DNA of 64,000 nt from contig JBJDZM010000002.1 of assembly GCA_051867975.1 (NCBI GenBank), positions 5,648 to 69,647 on the forward strand, in the 5' to 3' direction. This DNA is from SVTX01 sp051867975. GTDB taxonomy: Bacteria; Bacillota; Clostridia; Oscillospirales; CAG-272. The number at the start of each line of letters is the position of its first letter. The stretch's first letter is position 1. Both the position numbers and the translations under genes were made by a program. The notes under the pieces were generated by a model. That model saw nothing but the letters and a program-made list of their open reading frames with translations, was not told the origin of the DNA and ran no database searches. This document shows, piece by piece, positions 42,946 through 51,130 of the stretch.

Positions 42946-42974
42946 ATGATAACATATTATTTTGTACTTGTCAA
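42946..42974 (-). promoter_or_regulatory. Promoter of the MATE gene
   Basis: TTGACA, 17-bp spacer, TATCAT on the minus strand, about 25 bp from the divergent holA promoter. Confidence 0.8.
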
Positions 42975-42996
42975 TAGCGAAATTTTGCCTTATCCC

Positions 42997-43025
42997 TTGA
43001 CGTAAATAGCACTAAATGATATAAT
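42997..43025 (+). promoter_or_regulatory. Promoter of holA
   Basis: TTGACG, 17-bp spacer, TATAAT. Confidence 0.85.
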
Positions 43026-43058
43026 TATACTGTATTTTGGTGAGAGGAGGAATAAAAA

Positions 43059-44087
43059 ATGCACGCCATTATCAAAGAAGCTGATTTTCGCAAGGAGATA
43101 AAGAGTACTCCTGCGTCGGGATACCTTTTCTTCGGCGACGAGGATTACATGAAAAAGTTTGCGCTTGATACGGCTGTCTCGGCTCTCTCTCCCGAGCCTG
43201 CATTTTCGTTCTTCAACGAGATTCGCCTTGACTCATTTTCCTACTCGCCCGAGGCTCTTGTTGACGCACTGATGCCTGCTCCCATGATGGCTGATCGCAA
43301 GATAGTCATTCTCTCGGGGCTTGACTTCACGGCGATGAAGCAGGGGGAGCTTGACCTGCTTTGCAAGGCTCTCGAATCGCTTGGCGAATATGACTACAAC
43401 ACTCTAATAATCAACACGAGTGCCGACCGCTTTGATCCGGGATTATTGCCGAAAAAACCGTCAAATACTCTTCAGAAGCTCTCGGAGTATCTTGTCCCTG
43501 TTCAGTTTGAGAAAAACTCGCCCGCACGGCTTGCCTCTTGGGTTGAAAAGCATCTTGAACACAACGGAGTGAACGCCTCTCCCGATGTCTGCTCGTTTAT
43601 TATCGAGCGGTGCGGCAGGGATATGTTCAATCTCGCAAACGAGACGGACAAGTTATCGTTCTACGTCCTGTCCGAGGGGAGGCAGGAGGTCACCAGGAAG
43701 GATGTTCTGACAGTAGCAATACCCGTCGGCGAATACGATGCCTTTGCTTTCACAAATGCCATCGGTGCGAGAAGACGGGACGATGCGCTTGAAATCTTGC
43801 GCGACATGAAGGGGAGAAAGCTTGACCCGATAATCATTATCAGTGAGATAACACGAACTGTCTGCGAGATGCTAACGGTGGCAATTATGCGTGCCGACGG
43901 GTTTACTCAAAAAGAGATATCCGAAAAAACAAAGATACATGAATACCGCGTAGGTGTTATCATGCGAACTCTCCCCGATGAGGAAATGTGCAAGCGGATG
44001 CTCAGCCGCTGCAGTGATGCCGACCTTGAAATAAAATCCTCGCGCGACGGCTACGCAGTGCTTGAAAGGCTTATTTGCACAATATAA
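43059..44087 (+). CDS. holA: DNA polymerase III subunit delta
   Basis: The protein has 342 residues with the three-domain clamp-loader fold. The N-terminal domain has SGYLFFGDEDYMKK and PMMADRKIVILSGLDF. The middle part has FIIERCGRDMFNLANETDKL, and the C-terminal collar helices follow GRKLDPIIIISEI. Delta opens the beta clamp and loads it onto DNA. RBS GAGAGGAGG precedes ATG 43059. Confidence 0.93.
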   Translation: MHAIIKEADFRKEIKSTPASGYLFFGDEDYMKKFALDTAVSALSPEPAFSFFNEIRLDSFSYSPEALVDALMPAPMMADRKIVILSGLDFTAMKQGELDLLCKALESLGEYDYNTLIINTSADRFDPGLLPKKPSNTLQKLSEYLVPVQFEKNSPARLASWVEKHLEHNGVNASPDVCSFIIERCGRDMFNLANETDKLSFYVLSEGRQEVTRKDVLTVAIPVGEYDAFAFTNAIGARRRDDALEILRDMKGRKLDPIIIISEITRTVCEMLTVAIMRADGFTQKEISEKTKIHEYRVGVIMRTLPDEEMCKRMLSRCSDADLEIKSSRDGYAVLERLICTI

Positions 44088-44102
44088 GTCGATAAAAAAC
44101 TA

Positions 44103-44131
44103 TTGACAAATAAAAAAAGATAGTATATAAT
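44103..44131 (+). promoter_or_regulatory. Promoter of the HPr-like gene
   Basis: TTGACA, 17-bp spacer, TATAAT. Confidence 0.9.
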
Positions 44132-44185
44132 TATCTCGGTCATCTTCCATGGGAAGAAATATATTAATTCGGAAAGGAAAAAATT

Positions 44186-44416
44186 ATGTCGTTCAACATT
44201 CAGCTTAAAGAAATCAATGACATTTACAAACTCGTTAACATTCTTGTAGGATTTGAAGGCGAGGTCGACCTTGAGTCGGGCAGATACAAGGTAGACGGCA
44301 AGTCTATTCTCGGTATCTTCTCTCTTGACCTTCGTCAGCCGATAAAGCTCACATACAACCATGAGACCGGAGCCGAAAAGCTCCGTGAGCAGCTCGCTCC
44401 GTTTATTGTAGAATAA
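44186..44416 (+). CDS. HPr-like protein lacking the phosphoacceptor histidine
   Basis: The protein has 76 residues and the length and strand order of HPr. The second half keeps the Ser46 region (VDGKSILGIFSLDL). In the first half the usual IHARPA motif is replaced by INDIYK, so His15 aligns with Asn. It therefore cannot carry PTS phosphate from PEP. It may act through the Ser46-equivalent in catabolite control, in the manner of Crh. It is monocistronic with a strong promoter, RBS GGAAAGG and terminator, which suggests an abundant product. Confidence 0.85.
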   Translation: MSFNIQLKEINDIYKLVNILVGFEGEVDLESGRYKVDGKSILGIFSLDLRQPIKLTYNHETGAEKLREQLAPFIVE

Positions 44417-44422
44417 AAGCAC

Positions 44423-44446
44423 AAAGGGCGGTCTTCCGCCCTTTTA
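44423..44446 (+). terminator. Terminator of the HPr-like gene
   Basis: AAAGGGCGG-TCTT-CCGCCCTTT, followed by T. Confidence 0.8.
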
Positions 44447-44527
44447 AAATATGAGAACAAAAATATATTTTGCCGCCTCAAGATGCACGGCTTTATGCAG
44501 AGACCAAGCGGCAGAATGGAGTTATAA

Positions 44528-45919
44528 ATGAATCTCCTTGACACGATCGCCGCCATAAGTACGCCTTACGGTAAGGGCGGTATTGCAGTGATAAGAATTT
44601 CAGGCTCGGATGCCGTCTCGATTGCCGAAAAAGTCTTTATCCCAAAAAATAAAAATCCGCTTTCATCCTTTGAGAGCAACCACGCTGTATACGGCTCGAT
44701 TCTCTCAAATAAGAACGGTAAAAAAACTGAAATTGATGACGGTATAGCCGTAGTATTTCGCGCGCCTGCATCGTTTACGGGTGAGGATACGGTTGAGATA
44801 TCCTGCCACGGCGGAGTCCTCCTTACGCAAAGGGTGCTTGAAGCCGTGCTTGCCTCCGGTGCGAGAGCGGCGACCGCCGGCGAGTTTACCCGACGCGCCT
44901 TCATAAACGGCAAAATGACGCTCACAAGTGCCGAATCTCTCGGAGAATTGCTCTCCGCTTCGACCGATGAGCAGATAAGTCTTGCGCGCTCGGGACTCTC
45001 GGGAAGACTGTCAAGCGAAATATCTCTGATCTACAATTCGCTTTGTGACATTTTGGCGGCAATATACGCACACATCGACTACCCCGACGAGGATCTTGCC
45101 GACATCAGCCGCGACGAAATGCTTAAGGTTGCGGAAAAAAATCTTTCAAAACTTCGTCACCTCGCCGCGACCTATACAACGGGACATGCCGTCGGAGAAG
45201 GAATTGCCACGGCAATTGTCGGCAGGACAAACGCAGGAAAGAGTACGCTTTATAACCTGATAGTCGGCAGAGATGCCGCTATCGTGACAGATATTGAAGG
45301 CACTACCCGTGATATTTTGACCGAGTCGGCAAAACTCGGCAAGGTAACCTTGCGCCTGTCCGACACCGCAGGTATTCGCTGCACCTCGGACAAGGTCGAA
45401 TCTATCGGAATTGAGCGCGCGAGGCGCGAAGCGGAGTCCGCCGAGCTGATTTTAGCCGTATTTGACGGCAGCCGAGCGCCCGACAGTGATGATGTCGACT
45501 TCTGCAACTACCTCGAAACACTCAGCGGAATTAAAATCGCTATAATCAACAAGAGCGACCTCAAAACAGTACCCGAAATGCAGAGATTAGTCGAAAAATT
45601 CGACTTGTCTATTCCCTTCTCCGCCGAAACAGGCAAAGGCTTTGATGTCCTCTCTTCTGCGGTCGAAAAAATATACATCGACAACGACCTCGATATGGGG
45701 CAGAGCGCAATCATCGCAAATGCCCGTCAAAACGCGGCAATCATTCGCACTATCGATACCCTTTCGGACGCAATTTTCTCTATCCGCCAAGAACTTCCCC
45801 TTGAGGTCTGCTGCGTTGAGGTCGAAAACGCCCTCTCCGCACTCGGCGAGCTTGACGGAAGAACCGTTTCCGATGACATTATCTCAAAAATTTTCGCAAA
45901 TTTCTGCGTTGGAAAATAG
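44528..45919 (+). CDS. mnmE: tRNA modification GTPase MnmE
   Basis: The protein has 463 residues. The N-terminal tetrahydrofolate-binding domain (about 1-120) starts DTIAAISTPYGKGGIAVIRISG. A helical domain with the inserted G domain follows: GRTNAGKSTL, DIEGTTRDIL, DTAGIR and NKSD. The C-terminus is FCVGK, whose Cys is the conserved FCIGK-type residue. MnmE with MnmG modifies the wobble uridine of certain tRNAs. The RBS lies in GCGGCAGAATGGAG, a string shared with the repeat before degV. Confidence 0.98.
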   Translation: MNLLDTIAAISTPYGKGGIAVIRISGSDAVSIAEKVFIPKNKNPLSSFESNHAVYGSILSNKNGKKTEIDDGIAVVFRAPASFTGEDTVEISCHGGVLLTQRVLEAVLASGARAATAGEFTRRAFINGKMTLTSAESLGELLSASTDEQISLARSGLSGRLSSEISLIYNSLCDILAAIYAHIDYPDEDLADISRDEMLKVAEKNLSKLRHLAATYTTGHAVGEGIATAIVGRTNAGKSTLYNLIVGRDAAIVTDIEGTTRDILTESAKLGKVTLRLSDTAGIRCTSDKVESIGIERARREAESAELILAVFDGSRAPDSDDVDFCNYLETLSGIKIAIINKSDLKTVPEMQRLVEKFDLSIPFSAETGKGFDVLSSAVEKIYIDNDLDMGQSAIIANARQNAAIIRTIDTLSDAIFSIRQELPLEVCCVEVENALSALGELDGRTVSDDIISKIFANFCVGK

Positions 45920-45938
45920 ATAGATTGCGCTATGGATT

Positions 45939-45999
45939 TAGGGAAACCCTTTTTAGAAAAAAGGGTTTTCCCTATAACCCTTCCCAAAAACTTTTAATA
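45939..45999 (+). repeat. Dispersed hairpin module M4
   Basis: A TAGGGAAACCCTTTTT-type palindrome (45939-45974) is followed by CAAAAACTTTTAATA at 45985-45999. It lies in the gene-free stretch 45920-46260. Confidence 0.6.
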
Positions 46000-46031
46000 T
46001 GGGTTTCTAACTAAGGTGAAGTAGACGCAAT

Positions 46032-46104
46032 ATGCACCGTGAGGATAAACTGAATCAAAATCAATTTGGTGCAAACCGCTCCCTGCAAGCAGGGAGTCCG
46101 AGTC
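46032..46104 (+). ncRNA. Two-stem structured repeat, copy B
   Basis: TGCACC (46033-46038), a 29-nt loop ending TCAATTT, GGTGCA (46068-46073), AACCG, CTCCCTGC-AA-GCAGGGAG (46079-46096), TCCGAGTC. Stem 2 differs from copies A and C at two pairs that both change on both sides. Sequence similarity with copy A continues downstream as TTAAACCC(A)CCGA and AAGTTGAA blocks up to the ymdB start. Confidence 0.6.
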
Positions 46105-46260
46105 ACATTTCAAATTCAACCTACTGAGATATTGCGTATTGGAACAGTATTAAACCCAGCCGAGAAAGAAAAATTCAAGTCGAAGTAATCTTAAGTTGAA
46201 AATTGAGTTTGCTGAGAAGGTTTGTGTTAGAACTTTGTTTAACCCATCCGAGGAGGAACA

Positions 46261-47028
46261 ATGAAAATACTTGCAATTGGCGACATTGTGGGAACACGCG
46301 CCATTAAATATTTAAGAGAAAAGCTCTGGAAGCTTCGAGATGAGAAAAAGATTGACTTTGTAATTGCAAACGGGGAAAATGCGACCGAAATACACGGGCT
46401 ATCCGCCGCCGACGCGCAGGCTATCCTCGACTGTGGCGTGGATTTTATAACGCTCGGAAATCACACGTGGAATAAACGTGATATATACGCCTTTTTGGAC
46501 TTAAACGGCGAGTGCATAATCCGCCCTGCAAACTACCCCGGCAGTGCTCCGGGCTACGGCTATTCAATAGTGGATATACAAGGCTACCGCACGCTTATTA
46601 TGAATGTCCTCGGTCAGGTGTTTTTGGAGCCGGTCGGGGATCCGTTTGAAGCGGTTGAGTACATTTTGGCGCGTGAAGAAGGCAATTTTGACCTCTCAAT
46701 ACTTGATATTCACGCCGAGGCAACGAGCGAAAAATATGCAGTAGCGCATGTTTTCGACGGCAAAATCAACATGATCTTCGGCACTCACACCCATGTCCCG
46801 ACTGCCGACACACAAATACTTCCGGGCGGCACTGCATACGTCACCGACCTCGGGATGACGGGACCTCGAAACGGCGTACTCGGGGTCGATGCAGAAGCAA
46901 CGATAACCAAAATGAGAATGCATATGCCCACCCGTTTCACGGTCGCGGACGGAGAAATCAGCGCCGACGCGATAATATTTGAGCTTGACGGCGACAAGGT
47001 GACAAGAATTGAAAGGATCGTTTTCTGA
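46261..47028 (+). CDS. ymdB: YmdB-type metallophosphoesterase (TIGR00282)
   Basis: The protein has 255 residues with metal-binding motifs IGDIVG, ANGENA, LGNHTWNK, DIHAEATSEK and GTHTHVPT in family order. YmdB proteins are 2',3'-cyclic-nucleotide phosphodiesterases affecting biofilm and motility regulation in Bacillus. The RBS GAGGAGG precedes ATG 46261. The GNAT gene follows 11 nt later. Confidence 0.94.
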   Translation: MKILAIGDIVGTRAIKYLREKLWKLRDEKKIDFVIANGENATEIHGLSAADAQAILDCGVDFITLGNHTWNKRDIYAFLDLNGECIIRPANYPGSAPGYGYSIVDIQGYRTLIMNVLGQVFLEPVGDPFEAVEYILAREEGNFDLSILDIHAEATSEKYAVAHVFDGKINMIFGTHTHVPTADTQILPGGTAYVTDLGMTGPRNGVLGVDAEATITKMRMHMPTRFTVADGEISADAIIFELDGDKVTRIERIVF

Positions 47029-47039
47029 TAAGGATTTTT

Positions 47040-47567
47040 ATGGAGATTAGAAGAACAAAATGCGAGGATTTGTCTGCGCTCATGCAAATTTTTGACGAGG
47101 CGCGGGGAACGATCGCTTCTCTCGGCATCGACCAGTGGCAAGACGGTTATCCTACGCGCGACATAATAGAAGAAGACGTAAAAAAAGCGCAGTCATACTG
47201 CGTTTTGTGTGAGTCGGACGACGGAGGCTGTGAGATCGTCGGAACGTTTGCGCTCATTGACTACGGAGAGCCGACGTACGATAAAATTTTTGACGGCAAG
47301 TGGCTCACAGGTGACCTTAGCGACGGCTATTTCGCCATTCACCGTGTCGCGATATCGGTCAAAAACCGAGGAAGCGGAATTTCGACGCAAATAATTGATT
47401 TTTGCGCTGAGCAGGCAAGAAACGCAGGAAAAATCTCGCTTAGAATCGACACCCACCGAGGAAATCTTGTCATGCGCCGTATGCTCGAAAAACACGGTTT
47501 TGTCCACTGCGGGACCATATATCTTTCAGACGGAGCAGAGCGAGTCGCGTACGAAAAGATGCTCTGA
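47040..47567 (+). CDS. GNAT family N-acetyltransferase
   Basis: The protein has 175 residues. The acetyl-CoA-binding core has IHRVAISVKNRGSGISTQIIDFC, then RIDTHRGNLVMRRMLEKHGF and a C-terminal CGTIYLSDGAERVAYEKML, all typical of GNAT enzymes. The acceptor substrate is unknown. It is the second gene after ymdB. Confidence 0.92.
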   Translation: MEIRRTKCEDLSALMQIFDEARGTIASLGIDQWQDGYPTRDIIEEDVKKAQSYCVLCESDDGGCEIVGTFALIDYGEPTYDKIFDGKWLTGDLSDGYFAIHRVAISVKNRGSGISTQIIDFCAEQARNAGKISLRIDTHRGNLVMRRMLEKHGFVHCGTIYLSDGAERVAYEKML

Positions 47568-47584
47568 TAATATTATTCTGAGAA

Positions 47585-47651
47585 GGGGCTGTTGCAAAAC
47601 TCGCATAATGCACAAAAAACAAGGTTTCTCAACCGGAAAAAGCCTTGTTTT
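47585..47651 (+). terminator. Terminator of the GNAT gene within an IS-end-like sequence
   Basis: AAAACAAGG (47616-47624) and CCTTGTTTT (47643-47651) form a hairpin with an exit T run. GGGGCTGTTGCAAAA at 47585-47599 resembles the terminal inverted repeat of several clostridial IS families. No transposase remains. Confidence 0.5.
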
Positions 47652-47740
47652 CTGTTTGTTTGATAAGGTATAATATTTTTCGCAAATTCAAAAAAGTTCG
47701 GGAAAAATTATTGACAGTACCTATAAAGCAATATTCGTAT

Positions 47741-47878
47741 TTACCAAGCCTGAATGGTTATTATAGACCACTCTGCATAATTCTCAAACCATAACGTACA
47801 TCCGGTTCCTTTACCTACCCACGATCCCCCAACTAAACGAATCGCTTCTCTGTTCTTAGTCTCAGGTGATTCACACAA
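47741..47878 (-). pseudogene. Possible gene remnant at the end of the polysaccharide operon
   Basis: 46 codons are open on the minus strand, including RLVGGSWVGKGTGCTLWFEN and ending IQAW. There is no start codon or RBS, and a TGA lies just upstream. The composition looks protein-like. I do not recognise the family. It occupies part of the otherwise gene-free 47568-47919, together with an IS-end-like sequence, so it may mark a decayed boundary. Confidence 0.25.
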
Positions 47879-47919
47879 CAATAGATTATTATTTCATAAG
47901 TAATAACAGAAAGTATGCA

Positions 47920-49242
47920 TCACTTGAGTTTAATAAAATCTTCTCTGCTGTAGAAATCTTCAATCACCTTACATATCGCATTCGAAATCTCTCGATTTAT
48001 AGAACCTCTGTCTTTGCCCGTTTCGATTGCCTTCAAGAATGCCACAAGCTCATATCTGATTCCTTCGCCGTCTAATTGATAGAAATATCTCTTATTCTCA
48101 CTTTGATTCTCATATCGAATCTCGAAATATTCAGTTTTCCACCACGGAGCCGGAATGTAAATGTAACCTTTTGTTCCCGAAACAATCAGGTCTCCCTCTG
48201 ATTTGACACCTTTACCGACTTTAACTGTCGCCACTGCATCTTCATATACGAAATCAATTTTTGTAAAAATGTCAAATGTTTCATTCAACATTTTTGATAC
48301 TATTCTTTTTTCTTTATATTCTGTACCCAATAACTGAAAAATCGGAAGCATTACCGTTGGACCCCAAGCATTGATACTGTTCCAGGTATTGTCTATTTTG
48401 TTTTCTTCAATAAGTTCTATATCTCTAAGGCTTGTTGCTGTAGCATCTATGGAAACAATTTTCCCGATTTTCCCGCCTTTTGCCAAGAGCAACATTCTTG
48501 AATATGCCGTTGAGTAGGCAGTTTTAATGGAATCCATTAAAATACAATTCTTTTGTTCTGCGAATTCATGTAATTCTTTGCTTTGCTCATTTGTTAATGC
48601 AACAGGAGCTTCACAAAGAACATGTTTGCCGCATTCAATAGCTTTTTTTATCTGTTCATAGTGTAAACGAGGCTGAGAAAAAATGTATATAGCATCAACG
48701 CAAGAAAGCAGTTCTTCATATGAGGCGACTCTTCTTATTCCGATTTCTCTGTCACTATCGGTATAAATAGCTTCTGCAGCTAAACCGTTAACTAAACGCG
48801 ACTCGTTTAAAAATTTATCTATTACAATTGATTCTCCAACAAATCCAAGTTTTACCTGTCTCTTCTCAGCTCTGATTTCGGAACTTGAAACTCCTTGTGT
48901 TCTGTCAAGATATACAACTTTGCAGTACTCATTCAGATAATCAAACTGACCAACCCAGTCAGACCCTACAGTAAAAATGTCTACATCGAGTCTTCGGATG
49001 TCATCAATTTTCTGCCCTTCATACTCTTCGATAATAATTTCATCAGCTATACCGGTAGCTCTGACCGCTTCAACACGCTCCATTAGTGACTGCTGCACAT
49101 TAATCTTGCCGCGAGTCTTGTCAAAATCATCGGCAGTAACTCCGACAATTAAGTAATCTCCCAGCTCTTTCGCTCTCTCTAAAAGTCTGATATGACCATA
49201 GTGGAGCAAATCAAAAGTACCGTATGTAATTACTTTTGTCAT
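47920..49242 (-). CDS. Fusion: TagD-like cytidylyltransferase + Gfo/Idh/MocA oxidoreductase
   Basis: The protein has 440 residues from ATG 49242, after TTGGAGGATG. Residues 1-130 form a nucleotidyltransferase with TYGTFDLLHYGHIRLLERA and RTQGVSSSEIR, the signatures of glycerol-3-phosphate cytidylyltransferase. From about 133 a Rossmann domain begins VKLGFVGESI, with CEAPVALT in the position of the Gfo/Idh EKP motif, and the C-terminal domain runs to 440. I do not know this fusion. It could make CDP-X and oxidise or reduce the same small molecule. It is last in the operon, 15 nt after the aminotransferase gene. Confidence 0.88.
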   Translation of the reverse strand: MTKVITYGTFDLLHYGHIRLLERAKELGDYLIVGVTADDFDKTRGKINVQQSLMERVEAVRATGIADEIIIEEYEGQKIDDIRRLDVDIFTVGSDWVGQFDYLNEYCKVVYLDRTQGVSSSEIRAEKRQVKLGFVGESIVIDKFLNESRLVNGLAAEAIYTDSDREIGIRRVASYEELLSCVDAIYIFSQPRLHYEQIKKAIECGKHVLCEAPVALTNEQSKELHEFAEQKNCILMDSIKTAYSTAYSRMLLLAKGGKIGKIVSIDATATSLRDIELIEENKIDNTWNSINAWGPTVMLPIFQLLGTEYKEKRIVSKMLNETFDIFTKIDFVYEDAVATVKVGKGVKSEGDLIVSGTKGYIYIPAPWWKTEYFEIRYENQSENKRYFYQLDGEGIRYELVAFLKAIETGKDRGSINREISNAICKVIEDFYSREDFIKLK

Positions 49243-49257
49243 ACCGACATCCTCCAA

Positions 49258-50331
49258 TTACAAAAGATTCCTCTTTTGCATATCTTTTAAAGCATCGATA
49301 AGTGATGTATTATCTTCGTGTGTTAATGCGCCTATATGCCCAACTCTGAAAATAGTATCCTTCATATCCCCACCATTAGGACAAATCCAGATTCCATACT
49401 CGTCTTTTAATGTCAAGAAAACATCATAAGCATTAGCTGTTGTCGGATGGACAGATGTTACTCCGTTGGCAGGGCTTTCCGAAACAAGCTCAAACGGGAG
49501 TTCCTTTATTTTTGCTCGAAAATCTTCCGCCTGTGCTGCAACACGTGCAACCTCAGCATCAGCTCCCCCGTTTCTTTCAATCTCTTTGAGCCTTTCGTTT
49601 ATCTGCAAAAGGATACCCACCGCAGGTGTAAAAGGAGTCTGACCTCTCTCTTGGTCTTTAAGTGCGTCTTTCAAATTGAAATACATACTTCTGACATTTG
49701 ATGACTCAATTCTTTCAAGTCCATTTGGCGAGAGAACAATAATTGAAATACCGGGAGGGCATGCCAGAACCTTTTGAGATCCTGTAATCATTACATCTGC
49801 TCCGCACTCTGCCATATTAAAGGGGTCAGCCAAAAATGCAGATACGCAATCACAGACAAAGAACATGTTATTCTTTTTACAGAAGTCACCAATCATCATC
49901 GTGTCATAGAGAACAGCCGTTGACGTCTCATCAACATTGACAAGCAGTCCTGTAAATCCTTGATTGTCGTATTCGTATAATCTTTCCTTAGTGAGTTTTT
50001 TTCCGTGTTCCAGCTTCAAGACAACATGAGGGATCTCGTGTATCTCACAAAGCTCAACAAACCGCCGACCAAAACTACCGCCGTTGATTACAAGTACCTT
50101 ATCGTCCTTTGAAAAACAGTTCATTACAACAGCTTCCATAGAGCCGGTGCTTGAGCATGTCATAAATACAGCTCTGGATCCTTCCGGTGCCTTTGAGTAT
50201 TCAAGCATATATTTTTCGTTTTCAAGCATTACAGCAGAAAACTCAGCTGTTCTGAAATATGGAACCTGTTCTGCTCCGATTGAACGAACTCCATCAGATG
50301 ACATTACAGGACCAACAGTAAAATTAAGCAT
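49258..50331 (-). CDS. Class V PLP aminotransferase (AEP/alanine-glyoxylate type)
   Basis: The protein has 357 residues. FTVGPVMSSDGVR near the start, CSSTGSMEA, the PLP aspartate in FVCDCVSAFLADPF and the Schiff-base Lys in TGSQKVLACPPG place it with 2-aminoethylphosphonate-pyruvate and alanine-glyoxylate aminotransferases. C-terminal FRVGHIGALTHEDN is also typical. In this cluster it probably aminates a small aldehyde or keto compound destined for the CDP-linked headgroup. No PEP mutase gene is in the window, so phosphonate synthesis cannot be assumed. Confidence 0.9.
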   Translation of the reverse strand: MLNFTVGPVMSSDGVRSIGAEQVPYFRTAEFSAVMLENEKYMLEYSKAPEGSRAVFMTCSSTGSMEAVVMNCFSKDDKVLVINGGSFGRRFVELCEIHEIPHVVLKLEHGKKLTKERLYEYDNQGFTGLLVNVDETSTAVLYDTMMIGDFCKKNNMFFVCDCVSAFLADPFNMAECGADVMITGSQKVLACPPGISIIVLSPNGLERIESSNVRSMYFNLKDALKDQERGQTPFTPAVGILLQINERLKEIERNGGADAEVARVAAQAEDFRAKIKELPFELVSESPANGVTSVHPTTANAYDVFLTLKDEYGIWICPNGGDMKDTIFRVGHIGALTHEDNTSLIDALKDMQKRNLL

Positions 50332-50344
50332 AGCATTCTTCTCC

Positions 50345-51130
50345 TTAATTTATCTCAGGCAATTGATAACTTTGATCATCATATGTGATGGTCGCAGCAC
50401 CCCCGGAAATATAAACCAAGTCACCAACAATCATTCTTCCGCTAGTACCAACTAGTTGAATTGCGAGACTGGCAACCTCTTCAGCTGTACAATACCGTTT
50501 TGAAGGGTTCTTTTCGTTATACAAGTCACTTCCATCTTTACCTAACATCTCCGTAGCTGTCGGTCCAGGCGCAATACCATTTACAACTATATCATATGGA
50601 ATTAAAGCCTTTGCCAATCCACTGGTAAGCCCCCTAATGGCCCATTTGGACAGCATATATGGATTAATTGCGGGTCTTGCTGAAGATGTGCTACCAACCA
50701 TTAGGATATTGCCTTTTATTTCATTACGTATCATGTATTTAGAAAACAACTGCGACAGAAAAAAAACAGCTTTAATATTGGTGTTCATTACTCTATCAAA
50801 CTCATCTTCCGTTATAACCGGAAATAATTGCTGGCACATCACACCGGCATTATTAACCAAAATGTCAATTTTGAAAGGAAGATTTGCTAAATACCCATCC
50901 ATAACATTTAACATGCTCTCGGTATCCGAAATATCTAAGCTTAATGTCCTAATCTTTTCGTCATACTGGAGACCTAAACTTGCCTTGGCTCTTAGCAGCT
51001 TCTCACCATTTCTCCCTATCAGTACAACATTATCTATATTCCCAACTAATAGTTGTTTTGCTATTTCAAACCCGATTCCACTTCCACCACCGGTGATTAT
51101 TGCATTTCTTCCTTTAAAATCGTTGACCAT
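50345..51130 (-). CDS. Short-chain dehydrogenase/reductase
   Basis: The protein has 261 residues. The cofactor motif is TGGGSGIGFEIA (13-24), then NNAG. The catalytic residues are Ser in VGSTSSARPAINPYMLSKWA, Tyr of NPYMLSK and Lys three residues later. The start ATG at 51130 shares one base with the stop of the MenD-like gene. It likely reduces an intermediate of the headgroup pathway; the substrate is unknown. Confidence 0.93.
   Translation of the reverse strand: MVNDFKGRNAIITGGGSGIGFEIAKQLLVGNIDNVVLIGRNGEKLLRAKASLGLQYDEKIRTLSLDISDTESMLNVMDGYLANLPFKIDILVNNAGVMCQQLFPVITEDEFDRVMNTNIKAVFFLSQLFSKYMIRNEIKGNILMVGSTSSARPAINPYMLSKWAIRGLTSGLAKALIPYDIVVNGIAPGPTATEMLGKDGSDLYNEKNPSKRYCTAEEVASLAIQLVGTSGRMIVGDLVYISGGAATITYDDQSYQLPEIN

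Noticed and set aside
47669..47674. TTGTTT-18-TATAAT promoter after the GNAT gene
   Set aside because: There is nothing to transcribe downstream on the plus strand, and the -35 lies within the terminator hairpin.
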